NCBI RefSeq assembly: GCF_000002075.1 | Contig: NW_004797818.1 | Coordinates: forward strand, 112,364 to 176,363 | Reading direction: 5' to 3' | DNA: 64,000 nt | Source: Aplysia californica | Taxonomy: Eukaryota; Mollusca; Gastropoda; Aplysiida; Aplysiidae | Shown: positions 54,853-64,000 of the stretch, piece after piece | Numbering within the stretch: position 1 is the stretch's first letter | How the letters are laid out: every line of letters begins with the position of its first letter | Made by a program: the position numbers and the translations under genes | Notes under the pieces: model-generated | What the model was told of the DNA's origin: nothing | Seen by the model: only the letters and a program-made list of their open reading frames with translations | Databases searched by the model: none

Positions 54853-57800
54853 CTGAGGACACACCACCACGGTACACGACACAGGTGATAACAAAATTTA
54901 ATGGACCAAAATCATGTCTTGTTTATAGTAAGAGTTTTACAACACTTTCAAACACAATAAGGTCATACAAATGTTGAAGATTAGAGGTTATGAAAGAGGG
55001 TAGTTTTTTGTTTTGTTTTGGCTAGTGTTTTACGGTACTTGCAACTGCATAAGGTCATTAGAGCCTGCGGGACACATTAAACATTTTCTAGTTTAGTAGG
55101 AATTACTTTTGAATTTTGCTCAGGTAGCATCCGAAGCCTACTCTTATTGATTTTGGACCACCAAGAAATCTATAACGTATGCAACTTGCACACAGGACCT
55201 CCAAGATTTATCTCCCTTGTCCAAGAAGGAAAGGTGTTAAGATCTTACCTACCCTAAGATTGGGAAAGAAAGCAGTAAGAAGGAGCCAAGTAGTAGCAAG
55301 AGAAAAGCTGCAGATAAGAGTCAGGAACCCAGAGGAAGGGGCAAAGAGAGGGTTGGGGGGGGAGAGAAAGTGGAGTCGAAAGCAGACGAGAAAACATGGT
55401 TAGGGAACAGGAAAGGAGATGACAGGAGAAAATTTTAGAGAAGAAAATTGTCCGTCCGTGTCAGGTTTCGAACCCGGGACGTATTGAATGAGAGGCAAAC
55501 ACTGTAACCTCTCCACCACGAGAGCCCCCTACAAACAAGTAACAAACGATAGATGTTAAATAGGAAAGAAAAGGAGCAAACCACACCAGAGCACCTGCCA
55601 ACCACTCACAAACTATCTAATTGTAACAATCTAATTGAAATATAAAAAGAAAGGCTAAAACAAAGAAACCAGTACCAACAAGTCTCTTTGGACCGCTGGC
55701 AAAAGACAAAACACAAGCCAGCCAAGGTAGGTGATGAACTAAACTTACACATTGAATTTCAAAATGTAAAACTGAATTTTTCCTATTCTTAAATTTTAAA
55801 AATTTCATCTTCATCCTGCAGGATCAACTGCTGCACATTTGACATGATCTATTCTGAGTCCGCTAGGCCATTCAACTTTTTAAAAAACAGACAACAAACA
55901 ATATATATACGCACTATCAACATTTTAAAAAATAAACAAAACAAAAAATACATACCAACAACTTTGCCCGTTTGAACCACGTATTTCCCTGTTTGCACAA
56001 CAGCAGCGTTTATCTTCCGTCCCCGCTCTGAATTTTGGAGGGTACTGGTATATGAAATAAAGTAACAGGAGATACAAAGTTACACTGAATTTTGTAGGGA
56101 ACAGATATAAAATAGAAAACAGGAGATACAAAGTTACACTCTGAATTTTGTAGGGAACAGATATAAAATAGAAAACAGGAGATACAAAGTTACACTCTGA
56201 ATTTTGTAGGGAAGAGATATAAAATAGAAAACAGGAGATACAAAGTTACACTCTGAATTTTGTAGGGAACAGATATAAAATAGAAAACAGGAGATACAAA
56301 GTTACACTCTGAATTTTGTAGGGAACAGATATAAAATAGAAAACAGGAGATACAAAGTTACACTCTGAATTTTGTAGGGAAGAGATATAAAATAGAAAAC
56401 AGGAGATACAAAGTTACACTCTGAATTTTGTAGAGAACAGATATAAAATAGAAAACAGGAGATACAAAGTTACACTCTGAATTTTGTAGGGAACAGGTGT
56501 AAAATAACAATGGCCATGAAGTTACATACACTTAACATTTTTTAAGGGTACTGAAAGAGGAGTACAAAAGTCCACAAGGTCATACTCCAGTTTTTGAATT
56601 ACAAGAAACTGTACAGAAGCCTACAACAAATTTTAAAAAGCTTATTCCTAGGTCTAAGGGTAGACTTTGAGGCATCAACAACAACACTTTTGGTCATACA
56701 AGAAATCGAAAAAGGTAATCTGCTATAATATCAAAACAAAAAAGGTCCAAGGAAATCAAGCTCACAGCCAGGTGGCTAACCAACAACAAGGATGTTAAAC
56801 AACTTTAAAAAGAAATCTAATGAATTTAACTGTGAAAAATAAACTCACGGAAGATCAGTGAGTCTAGGTATATGTTGAAACAATTTTCCCCAATGAAATC
56901 CAAGATTTACGATTTTAACTCTCCAGTTTTCAGTTCCACGTAATGAAAATATGTCTTATTACACAAATTAAATAAGCAATCAAATTTTAGTTGAATAAAC
57001 AATATACAATCATGGCCCAAGGTTTCCACTCTTTGAGGAAGCAATATCCGAAAATGGCATGTTCTCTTGTCTAATTATCCAAGACACAACACTGAACAAA
57101 ATTATAGGAAAAGTCATCACAATCTACTTACTGATTGAACCTCATCCGAACATCTGTCATGTTAAGGTTGCCTTGGAATGGATGTCTGGAAAAAAAAATA
57201 ATTAAAAAAATAAAAATACACATCATCCTTTCATTTAGAGTAACTCAGAAATTCGACAACATTATAAACCAAGAAAAAACACAAATATAACCCTGTTTTT
57301 ACACTCATATTTTTTCATTTTGAGAATAGCTTTTAATGAACACACTATTTCAGTTGTCTTTGATCCGTATTTTCATTAGTTTTTCTTTCTTTGCACAGCC
57401 TTCAATTTCGGCTAAAAGGAGAGAGAGAGAAAATTTGTTAAATAAATATTGGTCTTACATTGAGAAAAGAGTGAGATTTTTCAGAAAGATACCTGACTCA
57501 GAACAAAAAAAGAGTGAGATTTTTCAGAAAGATACCTGACTCAGAACAAAAAAAGAGTGAGATTTTTCAGAAAGATACCTGACTCAGAACAAAAAAAGAG
57601 TGAGATTTTTCAGAAAGATACCTGACTCAGAACAAAAAAAGAGTGAGATTTTTCAGAAAGATACCTGACTCAGAACAAAAAAAGAGTGAGATTTTTCAGA
57701 AAGATACCTGACTCAGAACAAAAAAAGGGGGAGATTTTTCAGAAAGATACCTGACTCAGAACAAAAAAAGGGGGAGATTTTTCAGAAAGATACCTGACTC

Positions 57801-60800
57801 AGAACAAAAAAAGGTGAGATTTTTCAGAAAGATACCTGACTCAGAACAAAAAAAGAGTGAGATTTTTCAGAAAGATACCTGACTCAGAACAAAAAAAGAG
57901 TGAGATTTTTCAGAAAGATACCTGACTCAGAACAAAAAAAGGGGGGGATTTTGTTGTTTTTACTTTGAACATTCTACTGTAAAAAAGGACCTTTTTGTGT
58001 CTCCCAATAAATAATAAGACCAAAGATAGTGAATAACAAGATGGGCCACTCAGCCAAAAAAGTGTCCGCAGGAAGTATGCTCTTTGCTTCAGATGGCGCT
58101 GCAGTCTGTTTTGAAGCTCTCTTTCGTTTTTCCAGAAGAAGAATAGGAATAGCACCTCCTTGCGTGCGCAGATCGACTGCTGTTCATCAGCAGTTCGGGT
58201 ACGTTCAGTGCGGAGTTTTAGTTTTTTAAATATTTTAATGACCTCTCGCCTTTCATTCTAAAGTCAAATTAAACTAAGAAAACCATCACCTTTTCCTCCG
58301 GAAGAGGTTTTTTGTCAGCGTAACCATTTTAAAAAAGCGTTCTTCCGAAATTTATCCCAAAACTTGCTAGTTTCACTTTGATTTTTTAAAACTCAAGTAG
58401 GGTAACTCTGTTCGCAAAGAGTGCGCTTTTGTGAAGAGGGCGCCACCAAATTTTGAGGACACTTTTTTAATTGGCTCAAAGAGAGAAGTGGCCCATCTTG
58501 TTATGTACTATCATTGATAAGACAGAGGTTCGTGGCCCAGCAAGATTTCAAAATTTTACTGAGATACTCATCTCAGGACTAGTACAGACAATAAGTATCA
58601 GCCTCACAATAAACAAAAAGATTGAGTTTTGTATTCCTTGGATACTTGTCTCAGAGCTAGCTAAGAGACAAATTTGGTCTCACAATAAGCAAAGAGACTG
58701 AGTTTGTGTGCAGTCCTACCCTGGGGGGAAAACTTTAATGGCCGGGTGGTCAGACTCAAACCAGGTGTGAAAGTTGTGAGTTGTCTTCCAGGCGGAGATA
58801 AAACTTGAGCCAAAGTCTTCCAACATTTTGGAATCTGGGGGAGAAATTTGCATACCATTATACATATATATATGAAACCATGAAGCCACAAATGAAGTTT
58901 TCAAACAAAATAAGATAATAAACCCCCAAGCAACCATGTAAATCCCCAAGCACCTACACTAATCAACCCCAATTGAACAAAAAGTTACACTGAGGCAAAA
59001 CAAGAGGCAAAACAAGAGGCAAAACTCATCAAATTCTCAAACAAAAAAACCCACTGTCCTCACATTCAATAAAAACTATTCATAAATGTCTCAGCCATGA
59101 CACTGCAGCAATCCACAAATGTGGCGTCCTCCTCCTCCTCCTCCCCTTCCCCCTCCCCCTCCTCCCCTTCCCCCTCCTCCCCTTCCCCCTCCCCCTCCTC
59201 CTCCTCCCCTTCCCCCTCCTCCCCTTCCCCTTCCCCCTCCCCCTCCTCCTCCTCCTCCTCCTCACTGTTCTCAAGTGCCATCACAATTGCATCCTTCAGT
59301 CAAGTGTGCAGCTGATCTTTTGTATATGGCCCATTTCCCTTTCTAAAACAAACTCTCCCTATCCTTCCGGGCATTCCTAAGGACGCTCCTTTACTGATAA
59401 TAACAGGATTTTTATCCCAATTTTTCAATGTAATTTATTTAAAATTCTGCTCACACAGCCAGCTTTGGCAGGCAACTTTGAAATGCCAAAATGACATAAA
59501 AATGTGTGAAGTGCACACTGGTCCTTCCAGATTTTCTTCTATATCTAAAATAAAATGTTTAATTGCTTGATCGAATCAATTCAAGACCCTTTTAACAGAG
59601 GCTCCCAATCTACAACAACCCACTTAAGTATTGCAAGAGTGGAAGGACACATCATATTATTCTAACCACTTTTCCAAAACTACTTCCCTTTTCAAGACCT
59701 TTGCCTGAACACAAACACAAAGTATGCTACAGTAGTGGCGTTATTTCTGTTTCAGAGCAAGTCATACTTGCTAAAGAAATGCTCACCGTCAGTCCACACA
59801 GACGACAACAGCGAGTTGAGATAGTGCCGGAACTGGGCTCGGATCCACTCATCACTGCCTTCCCATTCTGAGGGGAAAATCAATGAAATTGTCAGCTTTA
59901 GTTTTAGTAAAAAGTTTTACGGCACTTGCAACACAATAAGGTCATATAAGTGCCGAAAATTAGAGGTGTTACAAGAGAGTAATAAACACAAAAAAGAACG
60001 AGGAGAGATAAAGACGATAGATGTTTGATAGAAAAGAAGAAGCAGACCACACCAGGGCACCCGTCAACTACCCACTGAAATTGTAAACACATTTTTCACA
60101 TCCAAGATCAAGAATAGAAATAATTTCAAAAAAGCTACTGTGTCATTTCAAAAGTAAGCGCAATGATAGAACTGCACAGATCAGCTTCACCTTAACAATA
60201 TTCACATACATTAGAGAACATTAATTAGTTTTAGTAGCAGTTTTACGGCGCTCGCAATTGCATAAGGTCATATGAGCGCCAAGGGGTGGATGTCAACAGA
60301 GAAATCCTTACAGGGAATCAGACTTATTCTGCTCACCTCTCTAGCTTCAACAGCACACAATCTGCTTCGACTAACAAGGCACCCCGGAAATAGCGGGTGA
60401 CAAGAGTGAGACAAACATACAAAAGAAGTAGAGGAAAATGACGATGGTAACGATTAGGAAAGAAAAAGCAGCAGTTCCCTGTTGTAGTTCAGGCACAGTT
60501 ATGAGCATGACATTGTTCAATCAGCCCATTTACAATTCTACTGTGCATTAGAACGAGAAATGTCCTCCCTTTGGGAATGGCCTAAAGACACTTCAGTCAG
60601 TGGCATCGCCCCGGGGGGTATTAGAGAGCATTAATGAAAAATAAGCTTACAATACATACAATCACTTATATATAGTCATAGTCACTGAACTAGAAAAGTG
60701 GCACCATAGCATAAGACAGCAGTCTAATTGCTAGGCCGTATCCACGCACCAACCAAAATAGTCTTAACTCAAAGAAAAAGGAAAAAAAACCCCACTGATT

Positions 60801-62653
60801 ACAATTACTTATCCTTCTTGAAATTTGAAATTTCCTTTACAGAGTAAACATGCATTCAAAGTATACTCTCCTCATTAAATACTAGTTTACAATGGTACAC
60901 ACATGTACAGTCAAAATTGTTTAAGATGGGTATCTATTATTGGGGGGAAAAGTGGCTGTCGTAACCCTGTCCGTGCGTCGTGTTTTACTATCGTATCCAT
61001 ACGACGTGGGGAACTCTGTGCCACCACTTTCCAAAGAGGAAATTTACTCGAAAATCCAACCCGTACGCTTTGCCTAGCAGTCTGTCAAAATGATTTTTTG
61101 AGAAATATTGGAAGTTTCAAAGAGATCGTCACACTAGAAGTATTCTAAAATGTGAAGAATACAACCCCGGGGGTACAAAATGACCCTAGGGCGCACAGAT
61201 AGGGTTAGACAGGCAGCAATCTCACACAGTGTCACAACAATGTAAAAAAAAGGGGGTGGGGGAATGGGAAATGGCAGTTTGTACAGGTGACTGTCTTCTA
61301 TGGGTGGCAGTTAGAGCAGATTTGACTGTATCAAAAGAGAACAATTCCAAACAACACTTGATGAAGTACAATCAGGTTAACAACAACATGGCTGAAGACC
61401 ACGCCTGTGTGGAGTCAAGGTGAATATATATATATATATATATAATTTTTTCTTTCTTTCTTTCTCACAGACACTCTCAAGAGATAACCTACCGAAAAGC
61501 CACCACAATATCATCTCCAGACACTTTCTGTGAACCTGAACCTGTATTCACTGACTACTGAACCACTGGAGTCTCCTCTCCAACCCATTCACTGACTACT
61601 GAACCACTGGAGTCTCCTCTCCAACCCCAACAAACACAAGAAATAACACACCCAATCAAGGTCAATGCACAGCATTCTAGCGGGGAAAAGTCAATCCAAA
61701 TAAAAACTGGGTCTTTTAAAGTGTTTTTTATACTAAACAAAATGGATTCAAGTTTGAGTTTCAGTAACAGTTTCACACCACTAGCAACACGATTAAGTCA
61801 TATAAGTGCCGAAGATTAGAGGTGTTACCAGAGAGTAACATACAAAGAAAAGGAGGAGATACGGACAACAGCTGTTTGATAGGACAGAAAAAGCAAACCA
61901 CACCAGATCACCAATCAACCATCCACCCAAAATGGATGATTTCAGTCAGTTAAACAAGACAAACAATACACACTCGTGTACCAAGAGCACCTATCTCACC
62001 TGTGCCATCATAGGTGCCCGGCCGGTCCTCGGTGACAGTTTTCACCAGATATTCTGCAAACCTCAAGTCTGCTGTAGTCAGACTGAGCTGGCGCTGGAGT
62101 TCCCGGTCACGAATTTCCACCTTCCCATCATCCACCTGTGGGGGACCCCACAGCAGGCATTACTTTTTTTATAAAGTTCTATTATCATCATCATTATTAT
62201 TCTTGCATACAATATTGTTATTACACATACTATCATTACTACCATGACTTTCATTATTACTGTTATTGTTATCATCATCATCGTTACTACCATCATTATC
62301 ACACATGATACTATTATTAGCTTCATTGCTCTTGACATTACTGTTCTCATTATAATCTAAATGAATATTTGTCATTATCATCATCATTACTACCATCATT
62401 ATCACATATACTATTATCAATTTCATTGCTCATAATATTACTGTTCTCATTATCTAAATGAATATCATCCCATTCTAATAATAATTAACATCACGACTAT
62501 CATTACTATTGGGTTTACCTCAATGACAGCATCAATAAGCTGCCTTCTCTGTTTGAACAACACATTTGTGGCACCAATCACAAAGCTGCGGATGTTCACG
62601 TCGGTCAGAATGTCATGGTACTGCAGACTCAGGTACGGGTAACACACTGACCC
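54560..62653 (-). CDS. AVL9: AVL9 orthologue, C-terminal seven exons (gene span, 5' part outside window)
   Basis: Seven minus-strand exons (62653-62519, 62135-62000, 59867-59787, 58834-58720, 57185-57132, 56044-55956, 54852-54560) join in phase to 301 codons including the stop. The order of recognisable blocks is that of AVL9: CYPYLSLQYHDILTDVN, GATNVLFKQRRQL, TTADLRFAEYLVK, WEGSDEWIRAQF, AWKTTHNFHTW, HPFQGNLNMTDVRMRF, QNSERGRKI, VVQTGK and SAKSAVSGWFSSW. AVL9 is a conserved DENN-related protein linked to late secretory transport and cell polarity and migration. Human AVL9 is about 650 aa, so roughly the C-terminal half is present. The final exon adds an acidic, low-complexity tail. The gene is convergent with the PARP gene. 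No break was seen. Confidence 0.93.
54922..55611 (-). mobile_element. SINE family A copy interrupted by SINE family C
   Basis: The tail half (agtaagagttttacaacac, aggtcatacaaatg, agattagaggtt) is at 54927-55006. The 5' half (aacgatagatgttaaatagg, caccagagcacctgccaacc) is at 55531-55611. Confidence 0.75.
55007..55530 (-). mobile_element. SINE family C copy with tRNA head
   Basis: The minus strand starts CTCTCGTGGTGGAGAGG (A box TGGTGGAGAGG), then CGGGTTCGAAACCTG (B box), then a body shared with 24930-25437, and ends with gtaaaacactagccaaaac after the usual hairpin words. The clearest pol III head in the window. Confidence 0.85.
55956..56044 (-). CDS. AVL9: AVL9 exon (QNSERGRKI)
   Basis: The acceptor ttcatataccag precedes HTLQNSERGRKINAAVV, then QTGKYVVQTGKVV before gtatgt. 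The AVL9 counterpart is SVQNSERGKKIGNV with VVQTGK. Phase 2 in, phase 1 out. The region just upstream on the coding strand is an 8-copy 56-bp minisatellite built from this acceptor (56030-56512). Confidence 0.92.
56030..56512 (-). repeat. 56-bp minisatellite derived from an AVL9 acceptor
   Basis: Eight units; GATACAAAGT recurs at 56071, 56125 and then every 56 bp to 56461. Each unit resembles the acceptor and first bases of the AVL9 exon at 56044: gagatacaaagttaca and ctctgaattttg are common to both. Confidence 0.93.
57132..57185 (-). CDS. AVL9: AVL9 exon
   Basis: A 54-nt exon after the acceptor ttttttttccag, reading GHPFQGNLNMTDVRMRFN; the donor is CA|gtaagt. It corresponds to HPFQGQYSVSDMKLRFS of human AVL9. 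Phase 2 to 2. Confidence 0.92.
57466..57945 (-). repeat. 43-bp minisatellite in an AVL9 intron
   Basis: About eleven near-identical units with gagatttttcagaaagatac and ctgactcagaacaaaaaaa. A few units have ggggga in place of gagtga. On the AVL9 coding strand each unit carries GTCAGGTATCT, a donor-like string. Confidence 0.95.
58021..58516. mobile_element. Non-autonomous DNA transposon with 7-bp target duplication
   Basis: CAAAGATAGTGAATAACAAG on the left, and CTTGTTATGTACTATCATTG on the right as the inverted partner. Inner parts gatgggccact and aaaaaagtgtcc are also mirrored. ATAAGAC flanks both sides (58014-58020 and 58517-58523). Confidence 0.85.
58720..58834 (-). CDS. AVL9: AVL9 exon
   Basis: The acceptor tttctcccccag begins the exon, which reads DSKMLEDFGSSFISAW then KTTHNFHTWFESDHPA and ends before gtagga. 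AWKTTHNxxxW is the AVL9 signature. Phase 1 in, phase 2 out. Confidence 0.92.
59127..59265. repeat. (CCT)n polypyrimidine tract
   Basis: About 140 bp of CCT/CCCCTT on the plus strand, polypurine on the minus (AVL9 coding) strand, within an AVL9 intron. Candidate H-DNA. Confidence 0.95.
59787..59867 (-). CDS. AVL9: AVL9 exon
   Basis: The acceptor ttcccctcag is followed by EWEGSDEWIRAQFRHYL and ends SVWTD before gtgagc. WEGxDEWIRAQF is nearly identical to vertebrate AVL9. Phase 1 to 1, 81 nt. Confidence 0.93.
59893..60075 (-). mobile_element. SINE family A copy
   Basis: tttagttttagtaaaaagtt at the tail, ggtcatataagtgccgaaaa, and accacaccagggcacccg at the 5' side. Confidence 0.85.
60226..60619 (-). 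mobile_element. SINE family B copy with target duplication
   Basis: ATTAGAGAACATTAAT (60210-60225) and ATTAGAGAGCATTAAT (60620-60635) flank it, a 16-bp target-site duplication with one mismatch. This fixes the family's ends at the ttttagtag tail and the ccccgggggg 5' start. Confidence 0.93.
60908..61328. mobile_element. TA-type MITE hosting a piggyBac-type MITE
   Basis: CAGTCAAAATTGTTTAAGAT on the left, gcagatttgactg on the right, TA flanks. The 240-bp insert at 60965-61204 accounts for more than half of it. Confidence 0.75.
60965..61204. mobile_element. piggyBac-type MITE copy, nested
   Basis: CCCTGTCCGTGCGTCG and GCGCACAGATAGGG ends, with TAA/TTA remnants of the TTAA target. Inverted relative to 39645-39882. 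Confidence 0.88.
61755..61927 (-). mobile_element. SINE family A copy (diverged)
   Basis: gtttcagtaacagtttcaca, aagtcatataagtgccgaag, gattagaggtgttaccagag and accacaccagatcacc. Confidence 0.75.
62000..62135 (-). CDS. AVL9: AVL9 exon
   Basis: The acceptor cccccacag is followed by VDDGKVEIRDREL and ends YDGT plus one base before gtgaga. TTADLRFAEYLVK is the AVL9 motif. Phase 0 in, phase 1 out. Confidence 0.92.
62160..62480. repeat. Imperfect (ATC)/(ATT) trinucleotide-rich region
   Basis: catcatcattatc words with an internal duplication: tactaccatcattatcacat and atcattgctc-type strings occur twice at about 115 bp spacing. In an AVL9 intron. Confidence 0.8.
62519..62653 (-). CDS. AVL9: AVL9 exon (first in window)
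   Basis: The acceptor tctcccaccag precedes GSVCYPYLSLQYHDIL and the exon ends AVIE before gtaaac; 45 codons, phase 0 at both ends. It matches the AVL9 block YLCLPYLSLQ through GATNILFKQ. The upstream exon was not found before the window ends. Confidence 0.9.
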
Positions 62654-62702
62654 CTGGTGGGAGATAAAAGGCAAAAATAAAGTTACACTTAAGCAGGTGT
62701 TT

Positions 62703-63049
62703 GTTTTAGTAAGCGTTTTACAGCACTTGCAACAGAGGTGTTTAGTTTTTAGTTTTAGTAGAGGTTTTACGGCACTCGCAACTGCATAAGGTCATATGAG
62801 TGCCAGAAGATTAGAGGTGTTACAAGAGAGTAACAAACATAAAAAAGAAGAAGGGGAGATAAGGACTACAGATGTTCGATAGGAAAGAGGAAGCAAACCA
62901 CACCATAGCACCCGCCAACCACCCACAACAGAGGTGTTACAAGAGAGTAACAAACACAAGACAAAAAGGAAAAGAGATAGGGACGGTGGATGTTTGATAG
63001 GAAAGAAGGAGCAAACCACACCAGAGCACCCCCCCCCCCAACCACCCAC
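62703..63049 (-). mobile_element. SINE family A copy, outer of a nested pair
   Basis: The tail end ttgttttagtaagcgtttta is at 62701-62730. The body resumes at 62927 with gaggtgttacaagagagtaa and ends caccccccccccaaccaccc. Confidence 0.85.
62743..62926 (-). mobile_element. SINE family A copy, inner of a nested pair, with perfect target duplication
   Basis: AACAGAGGTGTT occurs exactly on both sides (62731-62742 and 62927-62938). The element is therefore 184 bp from tagtttttagttttagtag to ccaaccacccac. Confidence 0.95.
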
Positions 63050-63345
63050 TAAGCAGGTGTGATACGACCCCCTATATTTCAGGCAAAGAGTATGGACAAT
63101 ACACAGACTTCATAGCCGAAAAGAAATGAGAATAGAAATTTTATCTCGTAAGAAAAACCTTCTCAAATACCTCAAAATAAAAATCTTCTGGAAAAATTCT
63201 ATGGGGTGCCAGTTTTACATCAAGACAATTCGATGGTGTTGGACAAAGTCCATACAACTCCAGAATGACAAAACAGAAGGAAAAAGAGAAAAGTATCGTA
63301 TAACCACATGTTTGAGGATAGAAGAAGCAGGCAATTTGAAGGGCT

Positions 63346-63743
63346 TTAGTTTTAGTAGAGGTTTTACGGCACTCACAACTGCATAAGGTCATATGAGCGC
63401 CAAGGGGTGGATGTCAACAGAAAAGTCCTTACAGGGAATCAGACTCACTCTGCTCACCTCTCCAGCTTCAACACGACAAGGTCTGCTTCGACTATCAAGG
63501 CACCCCGAAAATAGTGGTTCACAAGAGTGAGACAAACATACAAAAGAAATAGAGGAGAAATGACAGCAGTAAGGATTAGGAAAGACAAAGCAGCAGTTCC
63601 CTGTTGTAGATCAGGCACAGTTATGAGTGTGACATTGATGAATCAGCCCATTTACAATTCTACTGTGCATGAACGAGAAATGTCCGTCTGCCCTTTGAGA
63701 ATGGCCTAAAGACATTTCAGTCAGTGGCACCTCCCCGGGGGGT
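63346..63743 (-). mobile_element. SINE family B copy with target duplication
   Basis: AATTTGAAGGGCT (63333-63345) and AAATTGAAGGGCT (63744-63756) flank it. Tail ttagttttagtagaggtttt, 5' start ccccggggggt. Confidence 0.92.
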
Positions 63744-64000
63744 AAATTGAAGGGCTGTTGCACCACATTATGTGACTGTGTTGTTTGTGTGGACACCTGG
63801 AGAAGACTGTCCAGCATCAACTGTTAGATTGCATTTCTCAAATACACTGTTCCTTTGAAGTTAACTTCATATGCAAGCAGATAAAGTAATACTGAAATGT
63901 CCTAAAGTAATAAAGATACTTCTGTTCTAAAACGATATAAAAATCTTTCAATCAAATTTTTTACAAGTGTATACAAGGCTGCATGTTGAGATGAGATGAG

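Noticed and set aside
55465-55530. A tRNA gene on the minus strand
   Set aside because: The A and B boxes are present, but the sequence continues into a repeated SINE body and the acceptor stem does not pair. The same applies at 11262, 27520, 38915 and 40829.
57466-57945. Regular direct repeats resembling a CRISPR array
   Set aside because: Units are contiguous with no variable spacers, in an animal intron. It is a minisatellite.
59066-59346. Open frames on both strands rich in Glu/Gly, Pro or Ser
   Set aside because: All come from the CCT tract in an AVL9 intron.

Overview
This window is nuclear DNA from an animal. Genes are split by long introns with GT-AG splice sites, and most of the sequence is transposable elements, micro- and minisatellites and dispersed SINEs. 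The overall texture (many AGATCTAG/GGCCTAGG words, many miniature DNA transposons, tRNA-derived SINEs, LINE fragments with RNase H domains) suggests a mollusc, probably a gastropod. That assignment is inference only.

Two host genes can be read, arranged tail to tail. Gene 1 (+ strand, about 3.8 to 39.2 kb) encodes a roughly 443-447 residue protein. It has an N-terminal PARP-type ADP-ribosyltransferase catalytic domain with the H-Y-E triad visible (H95, Y124, E195 of the model), then an acidic Ser/Asp linker on two duplicated mini-exons, then two UBA-like segments resembling the p47/FAF1 type. Nine exons were joined with consistent phases; a tenth is tentative. The exon for the last UBA-like domain lies in a 1268-bp tandem duplication whose copies are nearly identical. 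Gene 2 (- strand, 54.56 to 62.65 kb) is the C-terminal 300 codons of an AVL9 orthologue on seven exons in perfect phase. Its 5' half lies beyond the right edge.

Layout: 0-3.8 kb, upstream sequence, two DNA-transposon copies and a folded-back LINE fragment. 3.8-24 kb, PARP exons 1-8 with introns full of MITEs, a broken Gypsy-type fossil (about 20-22.2 kb) and a palindrome-rich repeat (22.3-22.9 kb). 24-35.5 kb, a minisatellite grown from the exon 8 donor, a LINE with RT and RNase H, a second LINE flanked by 143-bp direct repeats, and the tandem exon duplication. 35.5-54.5 kb, MITEs, SINEs and no recognisable gene apart from the tentative last PARP exon. 54.5-62.7 kb, AVL9 with two introns carrying minisatellites. 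62.7-64 kb, nested SINEs.

The most unusual features are: two unrelated genes that each carry a minisatellite grown from one of their own splice sites; the phase-incompatible tandem exon duplication; a repeat built from alternating copies of one half-palindrome; and three SINE families sharing one hairpin-forming 3' tail.
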